Origin: Thermoplasmatota archaeon
Lineage (GTDB): Archaea > Thermoplasmatota > Penumbrarchaeia > Penumbrarchaeales > Penumbrarchaeaceae
Direction: 5' to 3'
DNA length: 9,733 bases
Assembly (NCBI GenBank): GCA_030591285.1
Contig: JAUVBH010000042.1
Span: 1-9,733, forward strand
Below the pieces are notes generated by a model. The model was not told where the DNA came from. It did no database searches and saw nothing but the letters and a program-made list of their open reading frames with translations. The translations under genes were made by a program, and so were the position numbers. Positions 1 to 6,619 of this stretch are shown here, one piece after another. Positions within the stretch are counted from its first letter, which is position 1. Every line of letters starts with the position of its first letter.

Positions 1-159
1 GAACAAAGCAATCATGAATTCTTTGAATTCGGAGAATCATCTAGCAGTATATCACCCTTAATAATTGCATTTATTGTTAGCATACCAACTATTTTCTTAG
101 GAATTGCGGTCACTCTTTTCATTTACACAAGAAAAAAAGGATCGGGATCAGAAGAATGA
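1..159 (+). CDS. C-terminal end of a membrane-anchored surface protein (partial)
   Basis: This is the last 52 codons of a gene that begins before the window; the frame is open from base 1 to a TGA at 157-159. The visible peptide has a short acidic, serine-rich stretch (residues 1-18). One hydrophobic segment of about 24 residues follows (18-42, core LIIAFIVSIPTIFLGIAVTL), then a basic stop-transfer tail containing TRKKGSGSEE. That layout fits a protein whose bulk lies outside the cell, anchored by one C-terminal helix with a short cytoplasmic tail. No domain is visible, so the family is unknown. The stretch is AT-rich, like the convergent gene that follows after 24 bases, and unlike the rest of the window. 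The reading frame is fairly sure because of the clean helix-plus-basic-tail pattern; the product is not identifiable. Confidence 0.6.
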   Translation, partial: EQSNHEFFEFGESSSSISPLIIAFIVSIPTIFLGIAVTLFIYTRKKGSGSEE

Positions 160-183
160 TTCCTGTAACGGCGGAATATGGAA

Positions 184-975
184 TTATTCTTTTCCTCCTG
201 TTTTCATTAGCAAGGGACTATCTTTTACTTTCTCTCTTTGTTTCTTCCTATACCTTACCATGAAGATGGTTGTAACAACTGCACTGATTAGACCTAAGCT
301 GAAACCAATAATCATGGCAATTCCTCGAAGGGGATCACCATCCCCAGAAAATGTCGATAACCAAATATCAGATAAAACTGTAAGACTCCAAACAAGGACT
401 GAAAGAAGTAGTAATCCTAAAAATGAGAATATTACCCACCTAATAATTTTCTCATTCTTTTGAACATCTGCCTTTATTACAACTAAATTTTTTCTTATCA
501 GTTCTTGTAAATGATTGAGATCCAATATCTGGAATAATGTTGGAGAATATTTAGATTGAATTTGTCTCAAAACATTTGAATTGACAACACGTAATATTTT
601 TATCTTATTCTCATAAAAAATCAAAACTGTAAAGCTCGGAATAACTCCATAAAGTTGAGAATAATATATCTTCTTTATTTGATAGATAGGAATTATTTCC
701 TGCCTACGAAATGGAGCTGAATATCCCAGAATCATCATCTCCTTGGTTAGTTTATATGATATTGGGATTTTTTGAGTGTCAGCGATAAATGCAAAAATGA
801 AAAATATCGGTAGAGGAAGGAATAGGTACGGGATGATGGAAAATATCCCACCATCCATTAATGGAACCTGTTTCAATACTACAAATACTACAACCATTAG
901 GATAGTGATTATGACAAGAATGAAAATGTACAATCTATGATATCGGTAATCCTTTATTGATAATTTATCGATCAT
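184..975 (-). CDS. Four-helix membrane protein with PH-like cytoplasmic domain
   Basis: A 263-residue integral membrane protein. Hydrophobic segments lie at about 15-34, 44-65, 178-203 and 216-240, giving two helical hairpins. Between them, residues 70-176 form a soluble stretch beginning with a pattern (YKLTKEMMILGY, then IIPIYQIKKIYY) that resembles bacterial PH-like domains found in membrane proteins. That assignment is by eye and tentative. The C-terminus is basic (RYRKKQREKVK), suggesting it lies in the cytoplasm. The ATG is supported by a Shine-Dalgarno AGGTGAAGG five bases upstream (980-988). No partner gene is visible: it converges on the gene fragment at 1-159 and points away from the beta-helix operon. 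Its AT content is clearly higher than that of the genes from 1335 on. I do not recognise a specific family, and function is unknown. Confidence 0.8.
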   Translation of the reverse strand: MIDKLSIKDYRYHRLYIFILVIITILMVVVFVVLKQVPLMDGGIFSIIPYLFLPLPIFFIFAFIADTQKIPISYKLTKEMMILGYSAPFRRQEIIPIYQIKKIYYSQLYGVIPSFTVLIFYENKIKILRVVNSNVLRQIQSKYSPTLFQILDLNHLQELIRKNLVVIKADVQKNEKIIRWVIFSFLGLLLLSVLVWSLTVLSDIWLSTFSGDGDPLRGIAMIIGFSLGLISAVVTTIFMVRYRKKQREKVKDSPLLMKTGGKE

Positions 976-979
976 TTAT

Positions 980-988
980 CCTTCACCT
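980..988 (-). promoter_or_regulatory. Shine-Dalgarno site of the PH-like membrane protein gene
   Basis: On the minus strand the bases read AGGTGAAGG and end 4 bases before the ATG at 973-975. The GGTGA core matches the archaeal 16S rRNA 3' end, and it fixes this ATG as the start. Confidence 0.6.
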
Positions 989-1219
989 TTAATTGAAAAT
1001 TGATTAATATTCCCCTATCAACTTTGCCTCTTCCGTCCATTCTCGGTATCCGATTCCTCACTTTTCCTTTTTGCCTTTTACGGCGGGAGGGGGAAGAATG
1101 GGCGGTCCAGGATTCATTTTCATACATAGACAAGTTTTATAGGATTCACATTTTTCATATCATTCGATTAGTGGATCCTCCCCAGATTTTGGTTTAGGAT
1201 TATCCAGTGATCTGGAATG

Positions 1220-1243
1220 GATATCGATAATATCTTTATATAA
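1220..1243 (+). promoter_or_regulatory. TATA-box promoter with abutting inverted repeat for the beta-helix/regulator operon
   Basis: The TATA box TTTATATAA lies at 1235-1243, which predicts a transcription start near 1266 and a leader of about 70 bases to the chosen start codon at 1335. Directly upstream, at 1220-1234, is the inverted repeat GATAT-cgata-ATATC. It touches the TATA box and covers the position where the BRE element would sit. A protein bound there would compete with TBP/TFB, so this is a candidate operator. The TATA call is fairly strong because the same core recurs at 5667-5675; the operator role is inference. Confidence 0.55.
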
Positions 1244-1334
1244 TTGAATATGGCCAGGCACACTTAGAAAAGATACAGAACTCCTTTATTTACCCATGAC
1301 AATCTCTTCACACCAACACGAAGAAGGCGTTATC

Positions 1335-3566
1335 ATGAAGAAAAGAACAATGCAAACGATCCTCCCCGGCATAGTACTTATCGTATTGTCACTACTGCTC
1401 TCCGGAACGAATTATGTATCTGGAGAGCAAGCTGAAACGGATGATCTGACGTTCCATGATCCAATCATGATCGAGGGCGATGGAAATTTCACTTCGGAGA
1501 ACGGCGTATCCGGAGGCTTGGGAACGATAAATGATCCCTACATCATATCCGGTCTATATATCGACGCAAGCGGAGAGAAATTCGGGATCTATATCAAGGG
1601 AACAACAAGCCACTTCACCATCTCCGGTTGCATAATCCAGGGCGCCTCGGACTCCACCGATTCGTCCCGCGATACTTACACCTACTCATACAGAGGCATC
1701 ACACTCCACAACGTGAGAAATGCCCTTGTCGTAGATAACATCCTGTATGATAATTACATTGACGATATCTTTCTTAAAGGTTCTTCCAACTGCATAATAC
1801 GTTCCAATACCTGCGCCTCCTCCTATGGATGGAACAATATCAAGATCGAATCATCCCCAGACAATATCATCGAGGGGAACATCTGCGATCCTGGAATGAT
1901 CCAGAGCGGTAATTTCACCTTTACCAAATCGAAAATGATTGGGATCTCGGCTGAGGGTAACAGCGTGGGTTTAATCATTCGAAACAATACAGTAAGCAAT
2001 CATGCTGGAGTGGGCATCATCATCCACAATAATCACAATGACAACAGCATAGTGAAGAACAACACGGTAAAGTTCAACGAGGATGGTATCGAGGTCAGCG
2101 GAGAGAACTTTCGGATTGAGAACAACTCATGCATGTTCAATGAGGGGATAGGCATTAATATCGATGCCCCTAAAAATGGCCTCATCGAGAACAACTACTG
2201 CTACGGTAATGGGGATGATGGAATACGGGGCACCCAGCCGAATGGATACGATCAGAGCACTCTGATAAGGGACAACGAATGCTCAAATAACGAGAGGAGC
2301 GGGATCAACCTTTACGGATTCGATTACGAGGTGCGAAACAACCTTCTTAAGAACAACGAATGGTGCGGTATCAATATCCGTGATAAGGATAATCTGATCC
2401 GGGACAACGTCATCAGGGACAATCTAAATTTCGGTGTATATATCCACAGACAACACGGGGACCTCGGCAGCTCCACCGGGAATATGATATACAGGAACAA
2501 CTTCATCGATAACGGCGACGGCGTGAGCGCTCAGGCAGTCGATGAGGACATCGAAAATATGTGGAACAGCAGTATAATCGGTAATTACTGGAATGACTGG
2601 ACATGGCCCGACGACGACAACAACGGCATAGTCGATGATCCGTATGATCTGATCTCCGATAACGGAGTCTCGGATCTGCTTCCTTCGGCGGAACCGTTCG
2701 ATATCGATCTCTCGAAACCGGATGTCAATAACAATAGCGATCCTGATGATAATTCCACTTCCCCGGATGACGATGACAATCCCGATGACGATGTGGACGA
2801 TGTTCATGACAACGAATGGAATGAGGAGACCAACAGCCCCCCGACAACCGGTTGGATAAACCTGTCCGATCTTGATATAAGAGAAGGAGAGGAATTTGAA
2901 CTGACCGCCTCCGCGTTGGATCCCGATGTAGGAAAAGGTGACCAACTTTCCTACGAATGGTATATCGATGGGATGGGCCAGGTCGGCGAGGGAGAAACAA
3001 TCGAGCTGGAGCTCCGTGAGGGGGATTACACAATCCAGTTGAAGGTGATCGATGGATTCGGCCGGGAGATAACTGTTACAAAGGATATTACCGTCAGAGG
3101 AGAGGGAGAAAAATGGGAAATGCCCATCCTGCCGGTGCTGATAGGGATGGTGATTGTCATCATCGTTCTTCTCATCACCGGAGGTTTCTTCCTGAAAAAG
3201 AGGAGTAAAAACGAAGATGGATCGGATGATCTTGAAATCCCCGTAGGAGAAGTCCCAGACGGACCAGGAAGGATCGGATTGAAACCGGAAGGTCCCTCTC
3301 ACGGCGAAATGTCACTGATGGCGGAAAGGGGTGACCAGATAACAGTCAGATCCGGAAGGATCTCAAATGAAGGATCCACGTTAAGAGCACCGATCACTGA
3401 TCTGGAAGTGGAGGAATTGAAAATGGAGATCATGAATAACAAGAGGATATCTCCCGATGACAAGAGAAGAGAGCTTATGATTCTTCTCGAGAGCAGGAAA
3501 GATGATTTAGACGCTGATTCCTATAGGGCTGCAAGGTCCATTCTATACGGAAAAATCAACGAATGA
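1335..3566 (+). CDS. Secreted, membrane-anchored right-handed parallel beta-helix protein (NosD-like) with PKD-like domain
   Basis: A surface protein of 743 residues from the chosen start. Residue numbers here count from the in-frame ATG at 1296, where the chosen Met is 14. It has a signal peptide (14-44, MKKR then a hydrophobic core). Next comes the pattern FTSENGVSGGLGTINDPYII (65-84), common at the start of archaeal beta-helix proteins. Parallel beta-helix coils of 22-27 residues span about 95-430, each with a G-I-x-I strand and an I-x-x-N-x-C/hydrophobic turn, closing with a NosD-style DNNGIVDDPYDL (441-452). An Asp/Asn-rich linker (476-510), a PKD-like domain (513-601), one membrane helix (609-632) and a cytoplasmic tail of about 120 residues follow. 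The tail ends in a charged helical hairpin. The Met at 1335 is preferred because the signal peptide begins there and the ATG at 1296 has no Shine-Dalgarno. Such folds usually bind or cleave carbohydrate; no catalytic site is evident, so ligand and function are unknown. Confidence 0.88.
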   Translation: MKKRTMQTILPGIVLIVLSLLLSGTNYVSGEQAETDDLTFHDPIMIEGDGNFTSENGVSGGLGTINDPYIISGLYIDASGEKFGIYIKGTTSHFTISGCIIQGASDSTDSSRDTYTYSYRGITLHNVRNALVVDNILYDNYIDDIFLKGSSNCIIRSNTCASSYGWNNIKIESSPDNIIEGNICDPGMIQSGNFTFTKSKMIGISAEGNSVGLIIRNNTVSNHAGVGIIIHNNHNDNSIVKNNTVKFNEDGIEVSGENFRIENNSCMFNEGIGINIDAPKNGLIENNYCYGNGDDGIRGTQPNGYDQSTLIRDNECSNNERSGINLYGFDYEVRNNLLKNNEWCGINIRDKDNLIRDNVIRDNLNFGVYIHRQHGDLGSSTGNMIYRNNFIDNGDGVSAQAVDEDIENMWNSSIIGNYWNDWTWPDDDNNGIVDDPYDLISDNGVSDLLPSAEPFDIDLSKPDVNNNSDPDDNSTSPDDDDNPDDDVDDVHDNEWNEETNSPPTTGWINLSDLDIREGEEFELTASALDPDVGKGDQLSYEWYIDGMGQVGEGETIELELREGDYTIQLKVIDGFGREITVTKDITVRGEGEKWEMPILPVLIGMVIVIIVLLITGGFFLKKRSKNEDGSDDLEIPVGEVPDGPGRIGLKPEGPSHGEMSLMAERGDQITVRSGRISNEGSTLRAPITDLEVEELKMEIMNNKRISPDDKRRELMILLESRKDDLDADSYRAARSILYGKINE

Positions 3567-3570
3567 GGTC
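3565..3570 (+). promoter_or_regulatory. Shine-Dalgarno overlapping the beta-helix stop codon, setting the TTG start
   Basis: GAGGTC begins inside the TGA stop of the beta-helix gene and ends 5 bases before TTG at 3576-3578. It matches the archaeal anti-Shine-Dalgarno and supports TTG as the true start and translational coupling of the two genes. Confidence 0.55.
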
Positions 3571-3575
3571 TTCAT

Positions 3576-4130
3576 TTGACGGAAGAGATAATACAATACA
3601 GTCGGGCCAGGGAATTACTGATTGGTTTTATCAACGGCAAGCCCGGTATTTCATTTGGAGAGCTGAAAACAATTTCAGAATTGAATGAGGGCACCCTTCG
3701 CTATCATTTGGGCTATCTCGAGAAAGCGGATCTGATAAGCTCCAGGAAGGTTGGAAGGAGGAGACTGTATCATACATTCGACATATCAAATAAGAACACA
3801 TCCATCGAGAGTAGACTTACCCTGGAGCAGAAGAGAGTTCTGAATCTGATTAAACGGAAACCGGGGATGGGATCCAGGGAAATACGAAATTCGGTGAACA
3901 TATCCAGGAGGGGACTTGCGAATATCATCCGGAAACTGAGGGAAGAATCTCTGATATTCGAGCTTCAAAGCGGAAACGGTAAAGCATATGAATATGTGAC
4001 GAGGGCAAGGATGTTGGAAGAGCTTCAGCTCGAACTTGTGGAGAAGCTTCTGAAAGGGAAGATCGATCAGGCCACTTTCATGCGCATGAAAAAATGGATA
4101 GAAGAGCATGAGACCGAATCCGGATCCTAA
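3576..4130 (+). CDS. Tandem winged helix-turn-helix transcription regulator
   Basis: A 184-residue soluble protein, probably a DNA-binding regulator. It carries two winged helix-turn-helix domains. The first spans about 8-70: ELKTISELNEGTLRYHLGYL is helix-turn-helix, and SSRKVGRRRLYHTF is a wing rich in Arg/Lys. The second spans about 82-143: SREIRNSVNISRRGLANIIR is helix-turn-helix, with the wing ending AYEYVT. Tandem wHTH proteins of this size are common in Euryarchaeota. A C-terminal helical hairpin (about 146-178, LELVEKLLKGKIDQATFMRMKKWI) resembles SHOCT-type oligomerisation tails. No ligand-binding or receiver domain is visible. The TTG start is supported by the Shine-Dalgarno at 3565-3570 and by the gap of only 9 bases after the beta-helix gene, so the two are surely one transcript. 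It may regulate its own operon through the inverted repeat at 1220-1234, but this is inference. Confidence 0.85.
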   Translation: MTEEIIQYSRARELLIGFINGKPGISFGELKTISELNEGTLRYHLGYLEKADLISSRKVGRRRLYHTFDISNKNTSIESRLTLEQKRVLNLIKRKPGMGSREIRNSVNISRRGLANIIRKLREESLIFELQSGNGKAYEYVTRARMLEELQLELVEKLLKGKIDQATFMRMKKWIEEHETESGS

Positions 4131-4165
4131 TTTCCTTATACGTCCATTCACTGCAATGGTAAATT

Positions 4166-4199
4166 CACTTTTTATTTTCTTCTTACAAAATAAAAAGTG
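4166..4199. terminator. AT-rich perfect hairpin between convergent genes, probable bidirectional terminator
   Basis: Arms at 4166-4178 (CACTTTTTATTTT) and 4187-4199 (AAAATAAAAAGTG) are perfectly complementary over 13 bp around an 8-base loop (CTTCTTAC). It lies 35 bases after the regulator stop and 31 bases after the 3' end of the convergent tRNA. Each strand carries a T5-A-T4 run, so transcripts from either side would end in a U-rich stretch, the usual archaeal termination signal. Whether the hairpin itself matters or only the U-tracts is not known. Confidence 0.65.
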
Positions 4200-4230
4200 G
4201 TTCAAAACAGGACTTGAATTTAAAAGATAG

Positions 4231-4304
4231 TGGGCCCGCCCGGATTTGAACCGGGGACCTCCGCCATGTCAAGGCGACGTCATAACCAGCTAGACCACAG
4301 GCCC
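4231..4304 (-). tRNA. tRNA-Val (anticodon GAC)
   Basis: The minus strand folds into a complete 74-base cloverleaf. The acceptor stem GGGCCTG pairs with CGGGCCC and the discriminator is A. The D arm is GTCT-AGCTGGTTA-TGAC with G18G19. The anticodon stem TCGCC/GGCGG holds the loop TTGACAT, giving anticodon GAC (reads GUC and GUU, valine). The variable loop has 5 bases (AGGTC), and the T arm is CCCGG-TTCAAAT-CCGGG. Pair 6-67 is G-U, pair 27-43 is G-U and position 13-22 is a U-U mismatch, all tolerated. There is no intron, and CCA is not encoded, so it must be added after transcription. It is flanked by its own TATA box and a hairpin terminator, so it is probably a single-gene transcript. Confidence 0.97.
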
Positions 4305-4341
4305 TTATACTTAGCGATTGCAATACGGGGATTGTTATTTT

Positions 4342-4350
4342 GCATTTAAA
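4342..4350 (-). promoter_or_regulatory. TATA box of the tRNA-Val gene
   Basis: The minus strand reads TTTAAATGC, 38-46 bases upstream of the mature tRNA 5' end. That places the start site near 4318-4322, leaving a short 5' leader for RNase P to remove. It lies in the 69-base gap after the stop of the preceding leftward gene. Confidence 0.6.
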
Positions 4351-4373
4351 CATTATGCTCCATCTTGTAGTGG

Positions 4374-5603
4374 TTAAAAGAGGGTCACGTATACCGTGAT
4401 CTCCGTGGTGTCATACTTCTGAAAGTAATTAGTGGGGTCTATCACTTTTTTCTCTTCATCAGTATATCGGATATATCCATTGTCTGCGCAGGTGATGGCT
4501 ATCCTATACGTCCCAGTCTGGGTGAAGGTATATTTGACCCGGACCGTCGATGATCCACCGGGAGGTACCCTGTACTCTATCAGTTGAGTGCTTTCAGTAT
4601 CATCATCATCATCCAGGACCAGATTGTAATCCCATGTTACGGTGTAAAATGTTATCTCGCCGTTGGAGTCTGGATCAGAAGCCCTGAGGGTAAATGTAGC
4701 CTCCTGGTCCACTCTGACGCGGGATGGCTGAGAAATTTCCAAAAGTTCCGGAGCCCTGTTAAGGTATTTCGTTATCTCATCCGGTGTACTATCTAGCTCC
4801 CTTTGAGGTGAGTTCGCTTTCACCAGATTATTGGTCATCTTAGCAGAGAACGTGTAATTACCCATCAAATCTCCATCTACATGGAGCCAGACCTTTGTAT
4901 AGGTCTTGTTGCGATGGTATTCCCACATTGAATTCTCGGTTACCACGGGAATACCATCAGGAGGAGTGAGAGTTGTCTCAAGATCATAGTCCCAACTGTA
5001 ATAGAAGATGCTGTCTCCGACCACGACCTTGCTTTGGTCATCTGCATATGAAAACTCGGGAGACACAACGGCCATGGTGCCGATCTCTCCTGTTTCCGAA
5101 TCTGTCTGGTACTGGAAGGTTATGTTCAGCTCGTCCGGAACCATTTTTGCAGTATACTGGGTGGTTGCTGATTTCCCCTCCATGGAGAAACGGATGTCAT
5201 AAACTCCATTCTCCATGACGAATTCATTGTAATTTATCTCGGCACTTCCCTTATCACTTCGGACCTTCACATCCTGGGAATGTACTATCGACCCATCGTA
5301 GGTGATATCCAGCATACCGGTCCCATCAACAGGTTTCATCCCGCCGGTGATATGGAATTCCAGCTCGATGCCGTACCTCTGGTCGTCTCCCTTGGAAACA
5401 TCCTCCGGCGTCAGAATGAAAATATCGTTCACCTGTGCCCCGCTGAACATATAGTATCCAATTCCTGAGAGTATAATGACAACGATCACGACAGCAATGA
5501 TCGGACCAGCAGATATCCTCCTTGCCTCCCCGTGATCCAACCGCTCATCCTCAAGAGGTTCATCTTCTTGAACCTCTGCCATGACGACCTCTTCGCTGTC
5601 CAT
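4374..5603 (-). CDS. Single-pass membrane protein with extracellular Ig/PKD-like domains
   Basis: A 409-residue protein with three parts. The first is an acidic cytoplasmic N-terminus (1-30) ending in EARR. The second is one membrane helix (about 33-53, IIAVVIVVIILSGIGYYMF). The third is a large beta-rich outer region of about 355 residues. The basic ARR before the helix argues for N-inside topology and against a cleaved signal peptide. The outer part appears to hold two or three Ig-like sandwiches. The last one (about 283-405, with the PKD-like pattern RAPELLEI...FTLRASDPDSNGEITFYTVTWD) is the clearest and carries an acidic loop DDDDD (331-335). Only one cysteine is present (372). No catalytic motif is visible, so it is probably a surface binding or structural protein. 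The ATG at 5601-5603 is fixed by GGTGAT (5607-5612), and the gene has its own TATA box. It lies 101 bases downstream of the four-gene cluster and may or may not be cotranscribed with it. Confidence 0.85.
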   Translation of the reverse strand: MDSEEVVMAEVQEDEPLEDERLDHGEARRISAGPIIAVVIVVIILSGIGYYMFSGAQVNDIFILTPEDVSKGDDQRYGIELEFHITGGMKPVDGTGMLDITYDGSIVHSQDVKVRSDKGSAEINYNEFVMENGVYDIRFSMEGKSATTQYTAKMVPDELNITFQYQTDSETGEIGTMAVVSPEFSYADDQSKVVVGDSIFYYSWDYDLETTLTPPDGIPVVTENSMWEYHRNKTYTKVWLHVDGDLMGNYTFSAKMTNNLVKANSPQRELDSTPDEITKYLNRAPELLEISQPSRVRVDQEATFTLRASDPDSNGEITFYTVTWDYNLVLDDDDDTESTQLIEYRVPPGGSSTVRVKYTFTQTGTYRIAITCADNGYIRYTDEEKKVIDPTNYFQKYDTTEITVYVTLF

Positions 5604-5606
5604 GAT

Positions 5607-5612
5607 ATCACC
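5607..5612 (-). promoter_or_regulatory. Shine-Dalgarno GGTGAT of the PKD-like membrane protein gene
   Basis: A perfect GGTGAT match to the archaeal anti-Shine-Dalgarno, 3 bases before the ATG at 5601-5603. It decides this start over the in-frame ATG seven codons further in. Confidence 0.65.
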
Positions 5613-5666
5613 ATCTCTGAATCTGCTGGATAACTATTTACCTGGAATCGAACCATGTTGACCTTA

Positions 5667-5675
5667 TTATATAAA
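5667..5675 (-). promoter_or_regulatory. TATA box of the PKD-like membrane protein gene
   Basis: The minus strand reads TTTATATAA, preceded by TTAAAC. It predicts transcription starting near 5643 and a leader of about 40 bases. The nine-base core is identical to the one at 1235-1243, which supports both. It lies in the 101-base gap after the 8TM gene. Confidence 0.65.
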
Positions 5676-5704
5676 GTTTAACAGGACCGTCTCAAAGTGA
5701 TGGG

Positions 5705-6619
5705 TCATTTCCCATTGCGTGGACCATCATCTTTCTCGCTCCGAACAATGTCAAACCTTCTCCTCACAACAGCAAAGATCATCAGGGGAAGAAGTGCCAA
5801 TAAACCCAGCACCTCCAAACCGAATATGGTCCCTGCCTCGTAAAAGGAAAAGGGACCGGGAATATCGCCATTGAACAATTCAAGGAAAAGGAAGGGTATG
5901 TATGCAAAGATCGATGCGATCCCGATAAGGACCAGCGTGTAGGATATCTGTCTTCTTAGCAGTGGAATTGTCAGATCCTTTTCGGGGTCCAGGTCTGGGA
6001 ATTCGGCAGTATCCCTGTCAATATACCTCTTGGTCCAGTTCACACCTTCAACATAGGCAATGATCCCCCATATGAATAGTATCGAAAGGACCGTATCCTG
6101 GTTCAGGATCTCAGAAGAACGGGCCTGAGAGAAGACCATGCAGGTCAAACCCAGCAGGAAGAACATGGACACCGTCGCACCTATCGCCCATCTCTTCCTT
6201 GTGAAGACAGAATAAGTTCCAAAGAGAGTGGGGGATATTGACAACAACACAAAGACAAGTGCAGCCCACGCTTTGAACAAGGGCCCCTCATCCAGTCGGG
6301 AGAATAGATCACCGGACTCTGTAAGCAGTGATATGATGATGGAAAGGAACAGCCAACCAACCAGTCCAACGAATATCCTCTTAGTATAGGTGATCAGCAA
6401 TTTGCTTTTCTTCTTCTGGACCTTATTGAGCAGGAATCCCAGAAATCCTCCAATTGGGACCCATACCAGGAAGGGTAATGAACCAAGATCGTCCAGAACC
6501 CATTTGCTCAGATCCGTATAGATGGGGAAGATGAAATAGAACAATGTGCCAACAGCCAATAACGCTAGAACCGGGGTGGCCACGATCGCATTTTGCTCCC
6601 ACCTTGAAAGACCTTTCAT
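5705..6619 (-). CDS. Eight-helix integral membrane protein of unknown family
   Basis: A 304-residue polytopic protein. Likely membrane helices are at about 11-33, 48-66, 82-100, 115-135, 145-164, 174-190, 226-246 and 262-285. Basic clusters after helix 2 (KVQKKKSK) and after helix 8 (RRRFDIVR) suggest both ends are cytoplasmic. The longest soluble loop is 191-225 (acidic DRDTAEFPDLDPEKD). No transport, protease or ATPase motif is visible, and I do not recognise the family. It is the last gene of the DUF4129-DUF4350-DUF58 cluster. Its ATG overlaps the DUF58 stop as ATGA, and a strong Shine-Dalgarno GGAGGTG (6625-6631) sits 5 bases upstream inside the DUF58 gene. Strict coupling suggests its product works with the DUF58 protein, perhaps as the membrane core of a complex; that is inference. 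Confidence 0.85.
   Translation of the reverse strand: MKGLSRWEQNAIVATPVLALLAVGTLFYFIFPIYTDLSKWVLDDLGSLPFLVWVPIGGFLGFLLNKVQKKKSKLLITYTKRIFVGLVGWLFLSIIISLLTESGDLFSRLDEGPLFKAWAALVFVLLSISPTLFGTYSVFTRKRWAIGATVSMFFLLGLTCMVFSQARSSEILNQDTVLSILFIWGIIAYVEGVNWTKRYIDRDTAEFPDLDPEKDLTIPLLRRQISYTLVLIGIASIFAYIPFLFLELFNGDIPGPFSFYEAGTIFGLEVLGLLALLPLMIFAVVRRRFDIVRSEKDDGPRNGK

Larger units (their letters stand above)
976..1334. other. Divergent intergenic region, no gene supported
   Basis: About 360 bases between two divergent genes. The right end holds the promoter of the beta-helix operon (1220-1243). A possible minus-strand TATA-like element, TATAAAAC (1134-1141), could serve the leftward gene, but it would give a leader of more than 100 bases, so it is weak. 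A 65-codon rightward frame (1000-1197) has a TTG start, no Shine-Dalgarno and no recognisable protein pattern, so it is not called. The purine-rich stretch near 1080-1110 (ggcgggagggggaag) has no clear role. I see no tRNA, repeat array or stable hairpin. Confidence 0.5.

Noticed and set aside
104..463. 119-codon rightward frame across the convergent gene ends
   Set aside because: It overlaps two better supported genes in another frame and has no ribosome site.
1000..1197. 65-codon rightward frame in the intergenic gap
   Set aside because: It has a TTG start, no Shine-Dalgarno, no promoter at the right distance and no recognisable protein pattern.
1296..1334. Upstream ATG adding 13 residues to the beta-helix protein
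   Set aside because: No Shine-Dalgarno precedes it, and the added residues (MTISSHQHEE...) would sit in front of a normal signal peptide; still possible, but less likely than 1335.
1692..2525. Spaced recurrence of AACAA-type words suggesting a repeat array
   Set aside because: The recurrence comes from the Asn-rich turns of the beta-helix coils; it is a protein-level repeat with diverged DNA, not a CRISPR or tandem DNA repeat.
2424..3302. 292-codon leftward frame opposite the beta-helix gene
   Set aside because: It is antisense to a clearly real gene. Its protein is repetitive in I, V and D-anticodon products of the Asp/Asn-rich region and has no start signal, so it is a shadow frame.
3786..4205. 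139-codon leftward frame opposite the regulator
   Set aside because: It is antisense to the winged-helix gene, begins in the terminator hairpin and has no protein pattern.
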